From positions 1 to 41,221 of the IMG/VR virus record IMGVR_UViG_3300025647_000084: 41,221 nt of DNA. One strand, given 5' to 3'. Both the position numbers and the translations under genes were made by a program. Under the pieces are notes generated by a model, which made no database searches, was not told the DNA's origin, and was given only the letters and a program-made list of their open reading frames with translations. Positions 27,484 to 34,056 of the stretch are shown here, in pieces. Source of the DNA: a virus. How positions within the stretch are numbered: the first letter of the stretch is position 1; each line of letters starts with the position of its first letter.

Positions 27484-29682
27484 TTAAGGATTAAAAAAAC
27501 TATCAAAAGAATCTGCTTGTTCTAAACCAGGTGCGGAAGGCACTTTTCTCAATACTCCCATTTTAGCAAAATAAGGATCATCTAAAAATGATTTGATTTC
27601 TTCTGTTCTTTTAACTGTTGTAGCTTGTAGTGTAGCATCGTGCCACATTAACATACCTAACGCTGATACACGGTCAAAGTTGCCGTGAGGATTCCACATA
27701 ATCAATTCTTTTAAAATAGCAGGAGAGTATATAGTTTCTAAAACTCTTTTTTCTACTTTTTCAGAAACTCTTTCAAGCAGCCAAGATTTAATTAAATTTC
27801 TCGCCTCTACGTTTACTTTACCTGATGCATCAATACCCTTAGAAGTATTAGTTCCTATTTTATATGTATCCGCATTACGTAATTGATAAGGAGTATCTGC
27901 TAGAAGATAAGTTGCTTTATGTCTATCGAAATAAGTATACATACCTACTAAGTTTTTTTCATACATAATTGTAGCATTATAATACAATGCTAATTTTCTA
28001 CAAACCTCATAGAAATCTTCTGGATTGTCAGTACGACCTGTGTATTCAGCTACTATTTGTCTCGTATATCTATTCATTACCATCACTGACGGCAATGAGT
28101 TAGTAGTAGCCCTGGCTTTATCTACGACGTCTGCTCCTAGAATATATACTCCTTTCGGAACTACTCCTTGATCATTTTTCTGAGGTTTAATCCAAACCTC
28201 AAGACATCCTTCTTTTAAATCTGTTTTTCCTAAAGGATAATTTCTAATAGGTTTTATATCTTGGATAGAACTAAATTCTACTTCTCCAGATTCTGTAAAT
28301 ATTAATGAACCCTTAAAAGAAGATTCCATATATTTTTTATACTGACCTCCTTCAACTTCAGATAACTGAGTCTTAAGGTATAAAGTAGGGAAGAAGGATC
28401 CTTCTACAACTAAGAAAGCTTCAGAGGGTACTATTGGTCCGTTAATTATTTCTGTTTGATATACAGAAGGATCATTAGACTTTTTAGCTTCATTTCTCCT
28501 GTGCTCAATATACATTCTAGCAGAATCCTCGTCTGTAATAAAATCAGGCTTTGTCTTAAACTCGTTGAGAGTTTTCCAATAAGGAACAAAGTATCCTATA
28601 TTTCCTCTATTCTCATATATATCATTAAATACTAAACAGTTGTAATCTTCAGGATTTCTAAAAATACTTTCTGCATATAATGCCGCTTGTCCTGATACAA
28701 GACCGCCTGTACCCAATGCCCATATTACGAGATTCTTCTTTGCTTTAGAAGCTTGAGTTGCTTCAATAGCTCCCCAAGACTCTTTAATGTTATTCATGAA
28801 ACCTACCTCATCTAATGCTACAAAATTTGGACGAGTACCGTTAGCTGCTAGAGGATTATCTTTAAAAGTTCTATGACGTAGCATTGAACCTGTTTTAGAA
28901 GTATATTCCCTATTAGGTGCTAATGATCCTGTATGACTTACTAATAAAGGCGATGGGTGAAATTCATCTCCTGAAATTCTATAAGAACCAGGCAGGTGTT
29001 CTAAAGCTGCTTTAATTTTTTTAATGAGAGGTTCTGTATACTTAGTATCAATAGCTCCAATAATTGTGTCAGATGCTATATACTGTTTTAATTTTTTACG
29101 TTCTAAATAAATATCATAATCTGTTGCTCCATCAAATAGAAAGTTATGGCTCGCTATTCCTGATGTTGCATAAGATTTACCGCCACCACGAGACTGAATA
29201 CTTATAAAATGTTTTGATCCATTTTTGTATAAAGGTTTTCCTAAAGACTTTCCATGGTTTTTCCTTAAATAATCTCTTGCAGGAATATATTTTTTACTTG
29301 AAGCTTCTACTTCTGTAATACGTTTAAGTTTAATAGACAGCTCTTTTTCAGGGCCATATCTTCTATCACATGTAAATTCTTTATCTAATTCAAATCCTGA
29401 GAATCCCCTACATTCTTCATAATAGAGGAATAATTCCCAATCTATATCACGTAGCCAAGGAAGTCCTACTGCTTGAGCTACAGAACTGTCGTCTTCAAAT
29501 AGAATATTATGAAAATTGATATAATAGTAAAGTGGTCCTGGCATCCATTTTCCAGAAACCCAATACCCTTCTATACATCTTCTTTTCTGTTCCCCCCAAA
29601 ATGTAATACGTTCATAGTATTCTAAATCAGGATGAAAGTTAGGAATCTCTTCTAATTTAAAATTTGAGTTATTAATTATCAT
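27484..29682 (-). CDS. terL: Terminase large subunit (TerL)
   Basis: This 732-aa DNA packaging motor has both expected activities. The ATPase domain has a Walker A-like SIQSRGGGKSYATSG (about residues 161-175), a Walker B FVALDEVGFM (Asp291-Glu292), and the coupling region KNLVIWALGTGGL. The nuclease domain has the first acidic residue in ILGADVVDKA (Asp518) and later acidic residues in the MYEKNLVGMYTYFDRH and NFDRVSALGMLMWHD regions. Length agrees with crAss-like TerL. The ATG overlaps the stop of the upstream gene as ATGA, so the pair is translationally coupled. Confidence 0.97.
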   Translation of the reverse strand: MIINNSNFKLEEIPNFHPDLEYYERITFWGEQKRRCIEGYWVSGKWMPGPLYYYINFHNILFEDDSSVAQAVGLPWLRDIDWELFLYYEECRGFSGFELDKEFTCDRRYGPEKELSIKLKRITEVEASSKKYIPARDYLRKNHGKSLGKPLYKNGSKHFISIQSRGGGKSYATSGIASHNFLFDGATDYDIYLERKKLKQYIASDTIIGAIDTKYTEPLIKKIKAALEHLPGSYRISGDEFHPSPLLVSHTGSLAPNREYTSKTGSMLRHRTFKDNPLAANGTRPNFVALDEVGFMNNIKESWGAIEATQASKAKKNLVIWALGTGGLVSGQAALYAESIFRNPEDYNCLVFNDIYENRGNIGYFVPYWKTLNEFKTKPDFITDEDSARMYIEHRRNEAKKSNDPSVYQTEIINGPIVPSEAFLVVEGSFFPTLYLKTQLSEVEGGQYKKYMESSFKGSLIFTESGEVEFSSIQDIKPIRNYPLGKTDLKEGCLEVWIKPQKNDQGVVPKGVYILGADVVDKARATTNSLPSVMVMNRYTRQIVAEYTGRTDNPEDFYEVCRKLALYYNATIMYEKNLVGMYTYFDRHKATYLLADTPYQLRNADTYKIGTNTSKGIDASGKVNVEARNLIKSWLLERVSEKVEKRVLETIYSPAILKELIMWNPHGNFDRVSALGMLMWHDATLQATTVKRTEEIKSFLDDPYFAKMGVLRKVPSAPGLEQADSFDSFFNP

Positions 29683-30200
29683 ATTACATCATCGTCAGAG
29701 ATTGAACTAATCTTCTTTCCGTTCTTAGTAGTTTTTTCATCCTCATAGTCTTGTTTGATTTTTTTATAATCATCAAACATTTTAGGAGTTAAGGCTAACA
29801 TTTTATCTAGTTTTACTAATTCATCCGTATCTTTTTGATTAAATGCATTTTGATACATAATTTTCAAGGAAGTATTTCTTAGCCTCATTGTCTCATTCCA
29901 AATAGTAAGAGCTCTTTCTGCCTCAGATAACACACATTCTCTATAAGACTCAATAGCATCATTAACTTTATTCCATTTAAATTTAGGTTCTTTTAAAACT
30001 TTTTCTGCAATGATACTATACTTATTAGGATTATTATAGAATTTAGATTCTAGATTTTCACATAAGTCAATAGCCCACATTATAAGTGAGCTGTCTTCTT
30101 TATTTTTGGATTTATCTTCTTTGTATAATTTATCGAGTCCTGGAGCTATTACAAGCTCAGGAAATTCTTTCCAAAAATTATGTTTACTAAAATCTCTCAT
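29679..30200 (-). CDS. Candidate small terminase subunit or packaging accessory protein
   Basis: The protein has 173 aa and is nearly all helical. It starts MRDFSKHNFWKEFPEL and has central amphipathic helices (VNDAIESYRECVLSEAERAL; TMRLRNTSLKIMYQNAFNQ). It ends in a Lys-rich, then acidic tail (NGKKISSISDDDVI). Position directly upstream of TerL with ATGA overlaps on both sides, helical content and length are what is expected of a TerS. No clear DNA-binding HTH is visible, so this remains a positional inference. Confidence 0.5.
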   Translation of the reverse strand: MRDFSKHNFWKEFPELVIAPGLDKLYKEDKSKNKEDSSLIMWAIDLCENLESKFYNNPNKYSIIAEKVLKEPKFKWNKVNDAIESYRECVLSEAERALTIWNETMRLRNTSLKIMYQNAFNQKDTDELVKLDKMLALTPKMFDDYKKIKQDYEDEKTTKNGKKISSISDDDVI

Positions 30201-30562
30201 TGTTTTACATATAACATTTTACCAAATGAAACTATTGCAGGGAAATAAACATCATCAACATCTTCTCCTTCTTTTAACCAATTAGGAGCAATTCTTGGAT
30301 TATATTTAATTGGAATACTTCCTAATTGCATAGTATTACTTCCTGAAATAAAAATCATCTCACATTCTACCCAAGCACATACTGATTTATTAGCTCCTTT
30401 GAATATCTTTTCTGCAGCTTTTTTATTGTTTTTTAGTCTACATCCTGTCATAAATAATTGCACTTCCTTGGGGTCGTAGTAATCTACTTTCTTATCAGGA
30501 TATGTAATTTTCCATTTTTTATAGTTCTTCCCTTTTCCTAAATTAAACCTTACCTTAATCAT
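30197..30562 (-). CDS. Conserved hypothetical protein upstream of packaging genes
   Basis: I choose the ATG at 30562 (MIKVRFNLGKGKNYKKWKIT), giving 121 aa and an 8-bp overlap with the HU-like gene; an ATG at 30595 would overlap by 41 bp. The protein is basic and beta-rich at the start (WKITYPDKKVDYYDPKEVQL). A helix with many Lys follows, then ISGSNTMQLGSIPIKYNPRI. Similar small basic proteins occur in crAss-like and other Bacteroidota phages, but I know no function. It sits in the coupled run leading to TerL. Confidence 0.6.
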   Translation of the reverse strand: MIKVRFNLGKGKNYKKWKITYPDKKVDYYDPKEVQLFMTGCRLKNNKKAAEKIFKGANKSVCAWVECEMIFISGSNTMQLGSIPIKYNPRIAPNWLKEGEDVDDVYFPAIVSFGKMLYVKQ

Positions 30563-30818
30563 TTTTCTTTTTATTTTCCAGGCATTTATTAGCATGTCTA
30601 ATGTTTCTTAAATTAGGTACAAATTTTCCAAAGTTGTCTATATGGATAATAGGAAAATTATCTATTTCATACAGACCGTCTTTTCCTCTTTTATTAGGTT
30701 CTGATATAGTGGTTCTTATCTTTTCAGTAAACAAACTCCATATCTCCTCAGCCTGTTTTTTACTAAGACCATGACGTTCTGCTACTTCTAATAATATTTG
30801 CTGTTGTCTATTACTCAT
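30555..30818 (-). CDS. HU/IHF-like DNA-binding protein
   Basis: This 87-aa protein has near-canonical HU/IHF length. The N-terminal helices (ILLEVAERHGLSKKQAEEIW, SLFTEKIRTTISEP) match the dimerization part. The strand IIHIDNFGKFVPNLRNIRHA matches the family's signature strand (typically I.I.GFG.F), here as IDNFGKF. A Lys-rich end follows. It could bend or compact phage DNA, assist packaging at the nearby terminase site, or regulate the leftward transcript. The window holds a second, longer IHF-like gene at about 11 kb. Confidence 0.7.
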   Translation of the reverse strand: MSNRQQQILLEVAERHGLSKKQAEEIWSLFTEKIRTTISEPNKRGKDGLYEIDNFPIIHIDNFGKFVPNLRNIRHANKCLENKKKND

Positions 30819-31383
30819 TTGGTCCTAATATTATGAATCCACTTGGAAGAGGCTCTTCTTCTATAATATTATCTTTTCCATTAGCAGGTGCAGCAAGTTT
30901 TCTATTCTTTGTTGTTTCTAAAGGTTCTTCTACTTTTTCAGGTAAAGGAGTTTCTGGTTCAGTTTCTGGTTCAGCTTCTTTTGGTTGAGGTGGATTAGTT
31001 TTAGCAATTACATTTACTAGGTTCACTTCTATTTTAACTCCTTCTGAGTCAGGTTTAAATTCCAAAGCTTTTGCTAATATACCGTCATCGTTAAAAACAG
31101 GTTCTCCAAATATAGTTTTCTTCCTAAGCCTAGAGAGTATAGTATTAAACTGCTTTTCTTCAATATCTAATTTTTCTCTAGTCTCTTTTCTCATATCAGT
31201 ACTTAAAATGAATTTGGCCCTCTGCTTAGGTGGGAGGGCCTCATATTCATTATTAAGCTGAATGATTTCAGCTAATACCTCACGTTCTTGAGGAGTTGCT
31301 TCAAGGCTAAAATTCAAGAACGCAAGGATTTGCCTATAAATTTTGCTGTCGTCTGTAGGCAAAGTAATTATTTTTTTAACCAT
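30811..31383 (-). CDS. Hypothetical protein with helical N-domain and acidic Pro/Glu tail
   Basis: The protein has 190 aa. Residues about 1-110 are helical and contain an HTH-like part (RKETREKLDIEEKQFNTIL, SRLRKKTIFGEPVFNDDGIL). Residues about 130-175 are a Pro/Glu low-complexity linker with repeated ETEPETP units. Such a layout suits a DNA- or protein-binding factor with a flexible tail. Proteins with this N-domain are common next to HU-like genes in Bacteroidota phages, to my recollection. It overlaps the next gene by 8 bp. Function is unknown. Confidence 0.6.
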   Translation of the reverse strand: MVKKIITLPTDDSKIYRQILAFLNFSLEATPQEREVLAEIIQLNNEYEALPPKQRAKFILSTDMRKETREKLDIEEKQFNTILSRLRKKTIFGEPVFNDDGILAKALEFKPDSEGVKIEVNLVNVIAKTNPPQPKEAEPETEPETPLPEKVEEPLETTKNRKLAAPANGKDNIIEEEPLPSGFIILGPNE

Positions 31384-31394
31384 AACTCATTAAT

Positions 31395-31766
31395 TTAACT
31401 AATCACTTCTTTTGCTGATTTTTGAAGTTCCTGATCAGTGTTTAACATTTTTCCCAACTCATTCCATTGTAATAATGTACTCTCAGTAAAAATACATAGA
31501 GCAGACATTAATACATTAAACTCCATTTGATATCTATCCATACCATTAGGTTTGTTAAATGGAATAGATTGAAGTGCTCTGGAAGGATATCCTGGTTCTG
31601 ATAAATAGACTGTAAAAGCCCAACCAACTGTTTTGTCCTTTTCATCTTTGATAGGCTCGTTCTTATACACAAAGAACATTCCTGTACCTTTTGAGATATG
31701 AGAATTGTTTATGGAGCTGAATATTCCGTCCATAATATTTCTTAATGTTTCTACTTCTTTTTTCAT
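31395..31766 (-). CDS. Hypothetical protein, unknown function
   Basis: This 123-aa soluble protein has an N-terminal helix (MKKEVETLRNIMDGIFSSIN). A beta part follows (TGMFFVYKNEPIKDEKD; GWAFTVYLSEPGYP), then a long helix (MEFNVLMSALCIFTESTLLQ). No motif is recognised. It is packed in the short-gene run at the start of the leftward transcript, overlapping its upstream neighbour by an ATGA. Confidence 0.6.
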   Translation of the reverse strand: MKKEVETLRNIMDGIFSSINNSHISKGTGMFFVYKNEPIKDEKDKTVGWAFTVYLSEPGYPSRALQSIPFNKPNGMDRYQMEFNVLMSALCIFTESTLLQWNELGKMLNTDQELQKSAKEVIS

Positions 31767-31948
31767 AATTGTATTATTTTAATTTGTAATAAAAAAATGT
31801 TTGGAGTGTTTCTTGAGATTTGGTACTCTACTTCCACATCTTTATTGGTATTTAAACAGTATATCATAATCTTAGTTATGATGTCCTCTTCTAGACCAAA
31901 TAATGCTTCTAGTGATGCTGATTTATATATCTGTTTAACCTCTGGCAT
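31763..31948 (-). CDS. Small hypothetical protein
   Basis: The protein has 61 aa from the ATG at 31948 (MPEVKQIYKSASLEALFGLE); a TTG one codon earlier is less likely. The pattern is helix then beta strands (KDVEVEYQISRNTPNIFLLQ). It overlaps the previous gene by 14 bases and the next by 4. Tight overlaps on both sides support real coding, but I recognise no family. Confidence 0.55.
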   Translation of the reverse strand: MPEVKQIYKSASLEALFGLEEDIITKIMIYCLNTNKDVEVEYQISRNTPNIFLLQIKIIQL

Positions 31949-32144
31949 CAATTATAAAAATCTGAGGGACCACTCTGTTTTCCCCTACGATCATTTGTGC
32001 CGTTAATTCACAACCGTACTTTTGAAGCACAGCTGCAATTTCTTTTTCACAAGCCACTCTCTCATTTTGTCTAAGCTCTCGTGATGTTAGTACTGACTCT
32101 TTTCCCGTTTCCTCAGTAGCCTTTGTTGTTTGTTCTTCTGTCAT
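31935..32144 (-). CDS. Small charged hypothetical protein
   Basis: The protein has 69 aa. The first 35 residues are polar and Glu/Thr-rich (MTEEQTTKATEETGKES, then a charged helix RELRQNERVACEKEIAAVLQ). The last 30 form a compact beta pattern (CELTAQMIVGENRVVPQIFI). It is the second gene of the leftward transcript and may be a small regulator or host-takeover factor; that is a guess from position only. Confidence 0.55.
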   Translation of the reverse strand: MTEEQTTKATEETGKESVLTSRELRQNERVACEKEIAAVLQKYGCELTAQMIVGENRVVPQIFIIDARG

Positions 32145-32154
32145 AATTTATTAT

Positions 32155-32454
32155 TTAAATTGAAAAAATTTGCATGTTTAATCTGTATTTCCCTCTACTA
32201 CCTGTTGGTATAATTAATTTTCTTTCTTTTAAAGATGCTATATGCTTATCCAAAGTAGGAGGTGAAATATTTAGTTTATCCATTATTCTGGCCTTATGTA
32301 CTTTATCCGCATACCAATAGTTATGCTCCATATCAGACTGTATCAAAATATAGTATAACACATGAAATGATACATCCTTTGATAGTAGAAGAACACTGTC
32401 TTTTGTATCCAGATAAACTGTGACCATTTTCCTTTTTCTTTTATAAAAGTTCAT
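32155..32454 (-). CDS. Winged-helix DNA-binding protein (autoregulator or RepL-like initiator)
   Basis: The protein has 99 aa, or 90 aa if translation begins at the inner ATG at 32427. The end of the protein reads as a winged helix: HKARIMDKLNISPPTLDKHI is helix-turn-helix, SLKERKLIIPTG the following helix and wing, and SRGKYRLNMQIFSI the last strand. The order and length loosely resemble plasmid RepL-type initiators as well as small regulators. Its promoter (TTTG at 32519-32516, TATATTTG at 32496-32489) is covered by two palindromes, the expected layout for autoregulation. It is the first gene of the leftward, mostly structural transcript. Confidence 0.7.
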   Translation of the reverse strand: MNFYKRKRKMVTVYLDTKDSVLLLSKDVSFHVLYYILIQSDMEHNYWYADKVHKARIMDKLNISPPTLDKHIASLKERKLIIPTGSRGKYRLNMQIFSI

Positions 32455-32455
32455 A

Positions 32456-32463
32456 CAAATATA
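32456..32463 (-). promoter_or_regulatory. Second -7-like box at the winged-helix gene start
   Basis: The minus strand reads TATATTTG ending two bases before the outer ATG at 32454. If used, transcription would start past that ATG and favour the inner ATG at 32427. There is no -33 TTTG at the proper distance, so this box is weaker evidence than the upstream promoter. Confidence 0.3.
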
Positions 32464-32469
32464 TAATTT

Positions 32470-32486
32470 CTATCGAAACTTGATAG
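32470..32486. promoter_or_regulatory. Operator-like palindrome A
   Basis: CTATCGAAACTTGATAG has 5-bp arms CTATC/GATAG. It covers the predicted start point of the leftward promoter, where a bound protein would block transcription. Its centre is 42 bases (about four DNA turns) from palindrome B. Confidence 0.7.
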
Positions 32487-32488
32487 TA

Positions 32489-32519
32489 CAAATATAAAAA
32501 AAGTATAGTTACTATCAAA
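32489..32519 (-). promoter_or_regulatory. Leftward promoter of winged-helix gene
   Basis: On the minus strand TTTG (32519-32516), a 19-base spacer and TATATTTG (32496-32489) match the Bacteroidota consensus closely. The TTTG lies inside palindrome B, and palindrome A lies over the start point. It is the likely origin of the transcript that enters the accessory and packaging genes. Confidence 0.75.
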
Positions 32520-32528
32520 TATTGATAG
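32512..32528. promoter_or_regulatory. Operator-like palindrome B
   Basis: CTATCAAATATTGATAG has perfect 7-bp arms CTATCAA/TTGATAG around ATA. It overlaps the -33 element of the leftward promoter and lies about 30 bases upstream of the rightward -7 box, so one bound protein could affect both directions. Confidence 0.75.
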
Positions 32529-32557
32529 CAATATTATAAAAAATTAATAGTAAAGTG

Positions 32558-32565
32558 TATATTTG
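32558..32565 (+). promoter_or_regulatory. Rightward promoter -7 box
   Basis: TATATTTG matches TAnnTTTG and lies 15 bases before the first rightward ATG, giving a very short leader. The -33 region has no TTTG, so an activator or another sigma factor may be involved. Confidence 0.5.
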
Positions 32566-32580
32566 TAGAAACTTTTTAAA

Positions 32581-32814
32581 ATGATTATTATGAGTATGTA
32601 TGGAAAAAAGTGGCATCAGTCACGTATTTTTAAACTCTTTTTGGTATTGTTTACCACTACACTTGGAGTTTTATTTTCTTTTGTTCCTATGGGAGGAGAG
32701 GGTACAGGTCTTGGAGCCGCATGGGCAGTGTCTCCTGCTTTAGGAATTCTTCTATTATTAATTTTCCTTTATGCTATTGGAGGTAGTATTTATTTCTTTA
32801 TTAAAAATGTATAG
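32581..32814 (+). CDS. Small two-span membrane protein
   Basis: The protein has 77 aa with two hydrophobic segments: IFKLFLVLFTTTLGVLFSFV (about residues 16-35) and ALGILLLLIFLYAIGGSIYF (about 53-72). They are joined by a Gly-rich loop (MGGEGTGLGAAWAV). Three in-frame ATGs lie within the first six codons, so the exact start is unclear. It is the first rightward gene from the shared control region, suggesting early expression. A membrane-linked host-takeover or exclusion role is possible but not shown. Confidence 0.65.
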   Translation: MIIMSMYGKKWHQSRIFKLFLVLFTTTLGVLFSFVPMGGEGTGLGAAWAVSPALGILLLLIFLYAIGGSIYFFIKNV

Positions 32815-32817
32815 GTT

Positions 32818-33204
32818 ATGGTAGGGTATTTAATTTTAGCAGTTTTAAGTTTTGGGTTATCAGGAATAGCAGAAGCTGTGATGGACACACTACAATTTAA
32901 ATTTAGTGAATCTGTATTCAAAGACAAAAATCAAATGTTCTGGAATCCTCAGATATCTTGGCAAAATAAGTGGAAGGACGGCTGTCCTAAATTCGGTGAA
33001 CGTTTTTGGGGGTCTTCTACATATTTTGTATTTGTTACTGATGCTTGGCATTTATTTAAATGGATCCGTAACAGATTTATAGATATTTCTATTTTTTCTT
33101 TAACTATGATGGCCTTATCTTTTTGGTATTCATTATTTATTACTATTTTTATATCAGTTCTTTCTAAACTTCTCTTTGAGAAGTCTTTTCATTCTTTTTC
33201 ATAG
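32818..33204 (+). CDS. Membrane-associated conserved hypothetical protein
   Basis: This 128-aa protein starts with a membrane helix (VGYLILAVLSFGLSGIAEAV). A polar, Trp-rich middle follows (NPQISWQNKWKDGCPKFGER; FWGSSTYFVFVTDAWHLFKW), then a hydrophobic C-terminal part (FSLTMMALSFWYSLFITIFI). The W-x-NKWK ... TDAWHL pattern is one I know from hypothetical proteins of Bacteroidota and their phages. It lies three bases after the previous gene and is followed by a strong terminator, so the pair forms one transcript. Confidence 0.65.
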   Translation: MVGYLILAVLSFGLSGIAEAVMDTLQFKFSESVFKDKNQMFWNPQISWQNKWKDGCPKFGERFWGSSTYFVFVTDAWHLFKWIRNRFIDISIFSLTMMALSFWYSLFITIFISVLSKLLFEKSFHSFS

Positions 33205-33232
33205 TTGTGTTTAAGTTTTAGGTTAAACGAAG

Positions 33233-33264
33233 AATCCTGGCTGAAATGGTCAGGATTTTTTTTT
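33233..33264 (+). terminator. Terminator of the two-gene rightward transcript
   Basis: AATCCTG, a 11-base loop and CAGGATT (33233-33239 with 33251-33257) form a 7-bp stem followed directly by an eight-base T run. It closes the rightward pair before the palindrome array. Confidence 0.85.
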
Positions 33265-33307
33265 GCAATATACTTGACATTTAAATAAAAAATTATTATG
33301 GTGTTAA

Positions 33308-33394
33308 CTATCATAAATATGGTAGTGTTACTATCATAAACATGATAGTCAGACTATCATAAATGTGATAGTAATAGCCTACCAAATATGATAG
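33308..33394. repeat. Array of four phased palindromes (candidate iteron/partition site)
   Basis: Four inverted repeats lie at 33308-33325, 33331-33348, 33354-33371 and 33379-33394. The best is CTATCATAAACATGATAG, with 7-bp arms. Centres are 23, 23 and 24 bases apart, about two DNA turns, so bound proteins would lie on the same face. The array sits between a rightward terminator on its left and a leftward terminator on its right and is not upstream of any gene I see. The same half-sites occur at the winged-helix promoter, so that protein is the likely binder. An origin or partition site fits better than a simple operator. Confidence 0.8.
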
Positions 33395-33447
33395 TAAGAA
33401 AACGCTTAAGTCGTTGGTTTTCAGAAAATTAGATAGATTTTTAGTGT

Positions 33448-33480
33448 GAAAAAATATATATAAGGTAAACGCAGTTTACC
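33448..33480 (-). terminator. Terminator for the small leftward gene
   Basis: On the minus strand GGTAAAC TGC GTTTACC is a perfect 7-bp stem (33464-33480) followed by TTATATATATTTTTTC. It begins ten bases past the stop of the 49-aa ORF and supports that ORF being transcribed. Confidence 0.65.
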
Positions 33481-33489
33481 AATTACCTT

Positions 33490-33639
33490 CTATTCTTCCA
33501 TTATAACATGTGTAATTTGCTTAAAATTTCCTTCTTTATCATAGATAACTATGATGAAATCATCTGATCCTTCTAACGGAATACTCTGAATTATCCCTGC
33601 GTTTTCCTGAAAACTGATATTATTAAAAAATTCTTCCAT
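33490..33639 (-). CDS. 49-aa hypothetical protein
   Basis: The ATG at 33639 opens 49 codons: MEEFFNNISFQENAGIIQSI, then a clear amphipathic strand pattern (DDFIIVIYDKEGNFKQITHV) and an acidic end. A terminator-like hairpin follows the stop. It is the only leftward gene in this area and is isolated from the main leftward transcript by the palindrome array. I recognise no family. Real coding is supported by composition and the 3' hairpin only. Confidence 0.5.
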   Translation of the reverse strand: MEEFFNNISFQENAGIIQSIPLEGSDDFIIVIYDKEGNFKQITHVIMEE

Positions 33640-33809
33640 AGTACTAAGATAATACATACCCCCCATATATTTACTAAATCATTAGTACCCCCCACTACTT
33701 TTAAAATTTTGATGAGAATACAGATGTGGTTAGTACCACAGTCCACGACCCCTCTTAAGTTTTGGCGGGGGGGAAGTACCCCCCGTGTAAAAACTTAAAA
33801 CTTAAAGCT
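33640..33809. other. Gap with repeated C-runs and a G7/C6 hairpin
   Basis: This gap holds three runs of six C, two of them in AGTACCCCCC. It also has a small TGTGG/CCACA hairpin and CGGGGGG/CCCCCCG (33766-33772 with 33779-33785), the last ending 24 bases before the ATG of the next rightward gene. The single G run can pair with any of the C runs, so alternative folds are possible. No promoter consensus is visible. Confidence 0.55.
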
Positions 33810-34043
33810 ATGTTAAAAGGTATTTATCATTCAGACAGAGGAGAACATTCAGCATTACTAATTGTATCTGATCCAGTAGGTATGCTTAACGAACCTGTTT
33901 ATGTTAGACGTTCTTTTGTTCAAGAGAACAAGCTAAACATAGGAGATTCTATGGTTATTCCTGCTGGCTACAAGGTAGTGAACTGGAAAGAAGTTGAGTT
34001 GGAAAGCGGTACTACCGTTATGTTGAAGACATTGGGGCTTTGA
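33810..34043 (+). CDS. Small beta-rich hypothetical protein
   Basis: I choose the ATG at 33810 (MLKGIYHSDRGEHSALLIVS), giving 77 aa; an upstream TTG reading would run through the G-run hairpin. The rest reads as a small barrel-like domain (PVYVRRSFVQENKLNIGDSM, VIPAGYKVVNWKEVEL, TVMLKTLGL). The leader CTTAAAACTTAAAGCTATG is shared in style with other rightward genes. It is the first protein gene of the RNA-rich interval. An OB- or SH3-like fold is possible; no function is assigned. Confidence 0.6.
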   Translation: MLKGIYHSDRGEHSALLIVSDPVGMLNEPVYVRRSFVQENKLNIGDSMVIPAGYKVVNWKEVELESGTTVMLKTLGL

Positions 34044-34056
34044 GCCCTAATGTTTT
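34031..34056 (+). terminator. Hairpin at the end of the 77-aa gene
   Basis: ATTGGGGCT, a TTG loop and AGCCCTAAT form a 9-bp stem with one G-T pair that includes the stop codon. It is followed by GTTTTC. It may be a weak terminator or a 3' stabilizer separating the gene from the RNA region downstream. Confidence 0.45.

Noticed and set aside
33308-33394. CRISPR-like repeat array
   Set aside because: Units are palindromes of 16-18 bp with 5-7 bp spacers, too short for CRISPR spacers, and no cas genes are present.
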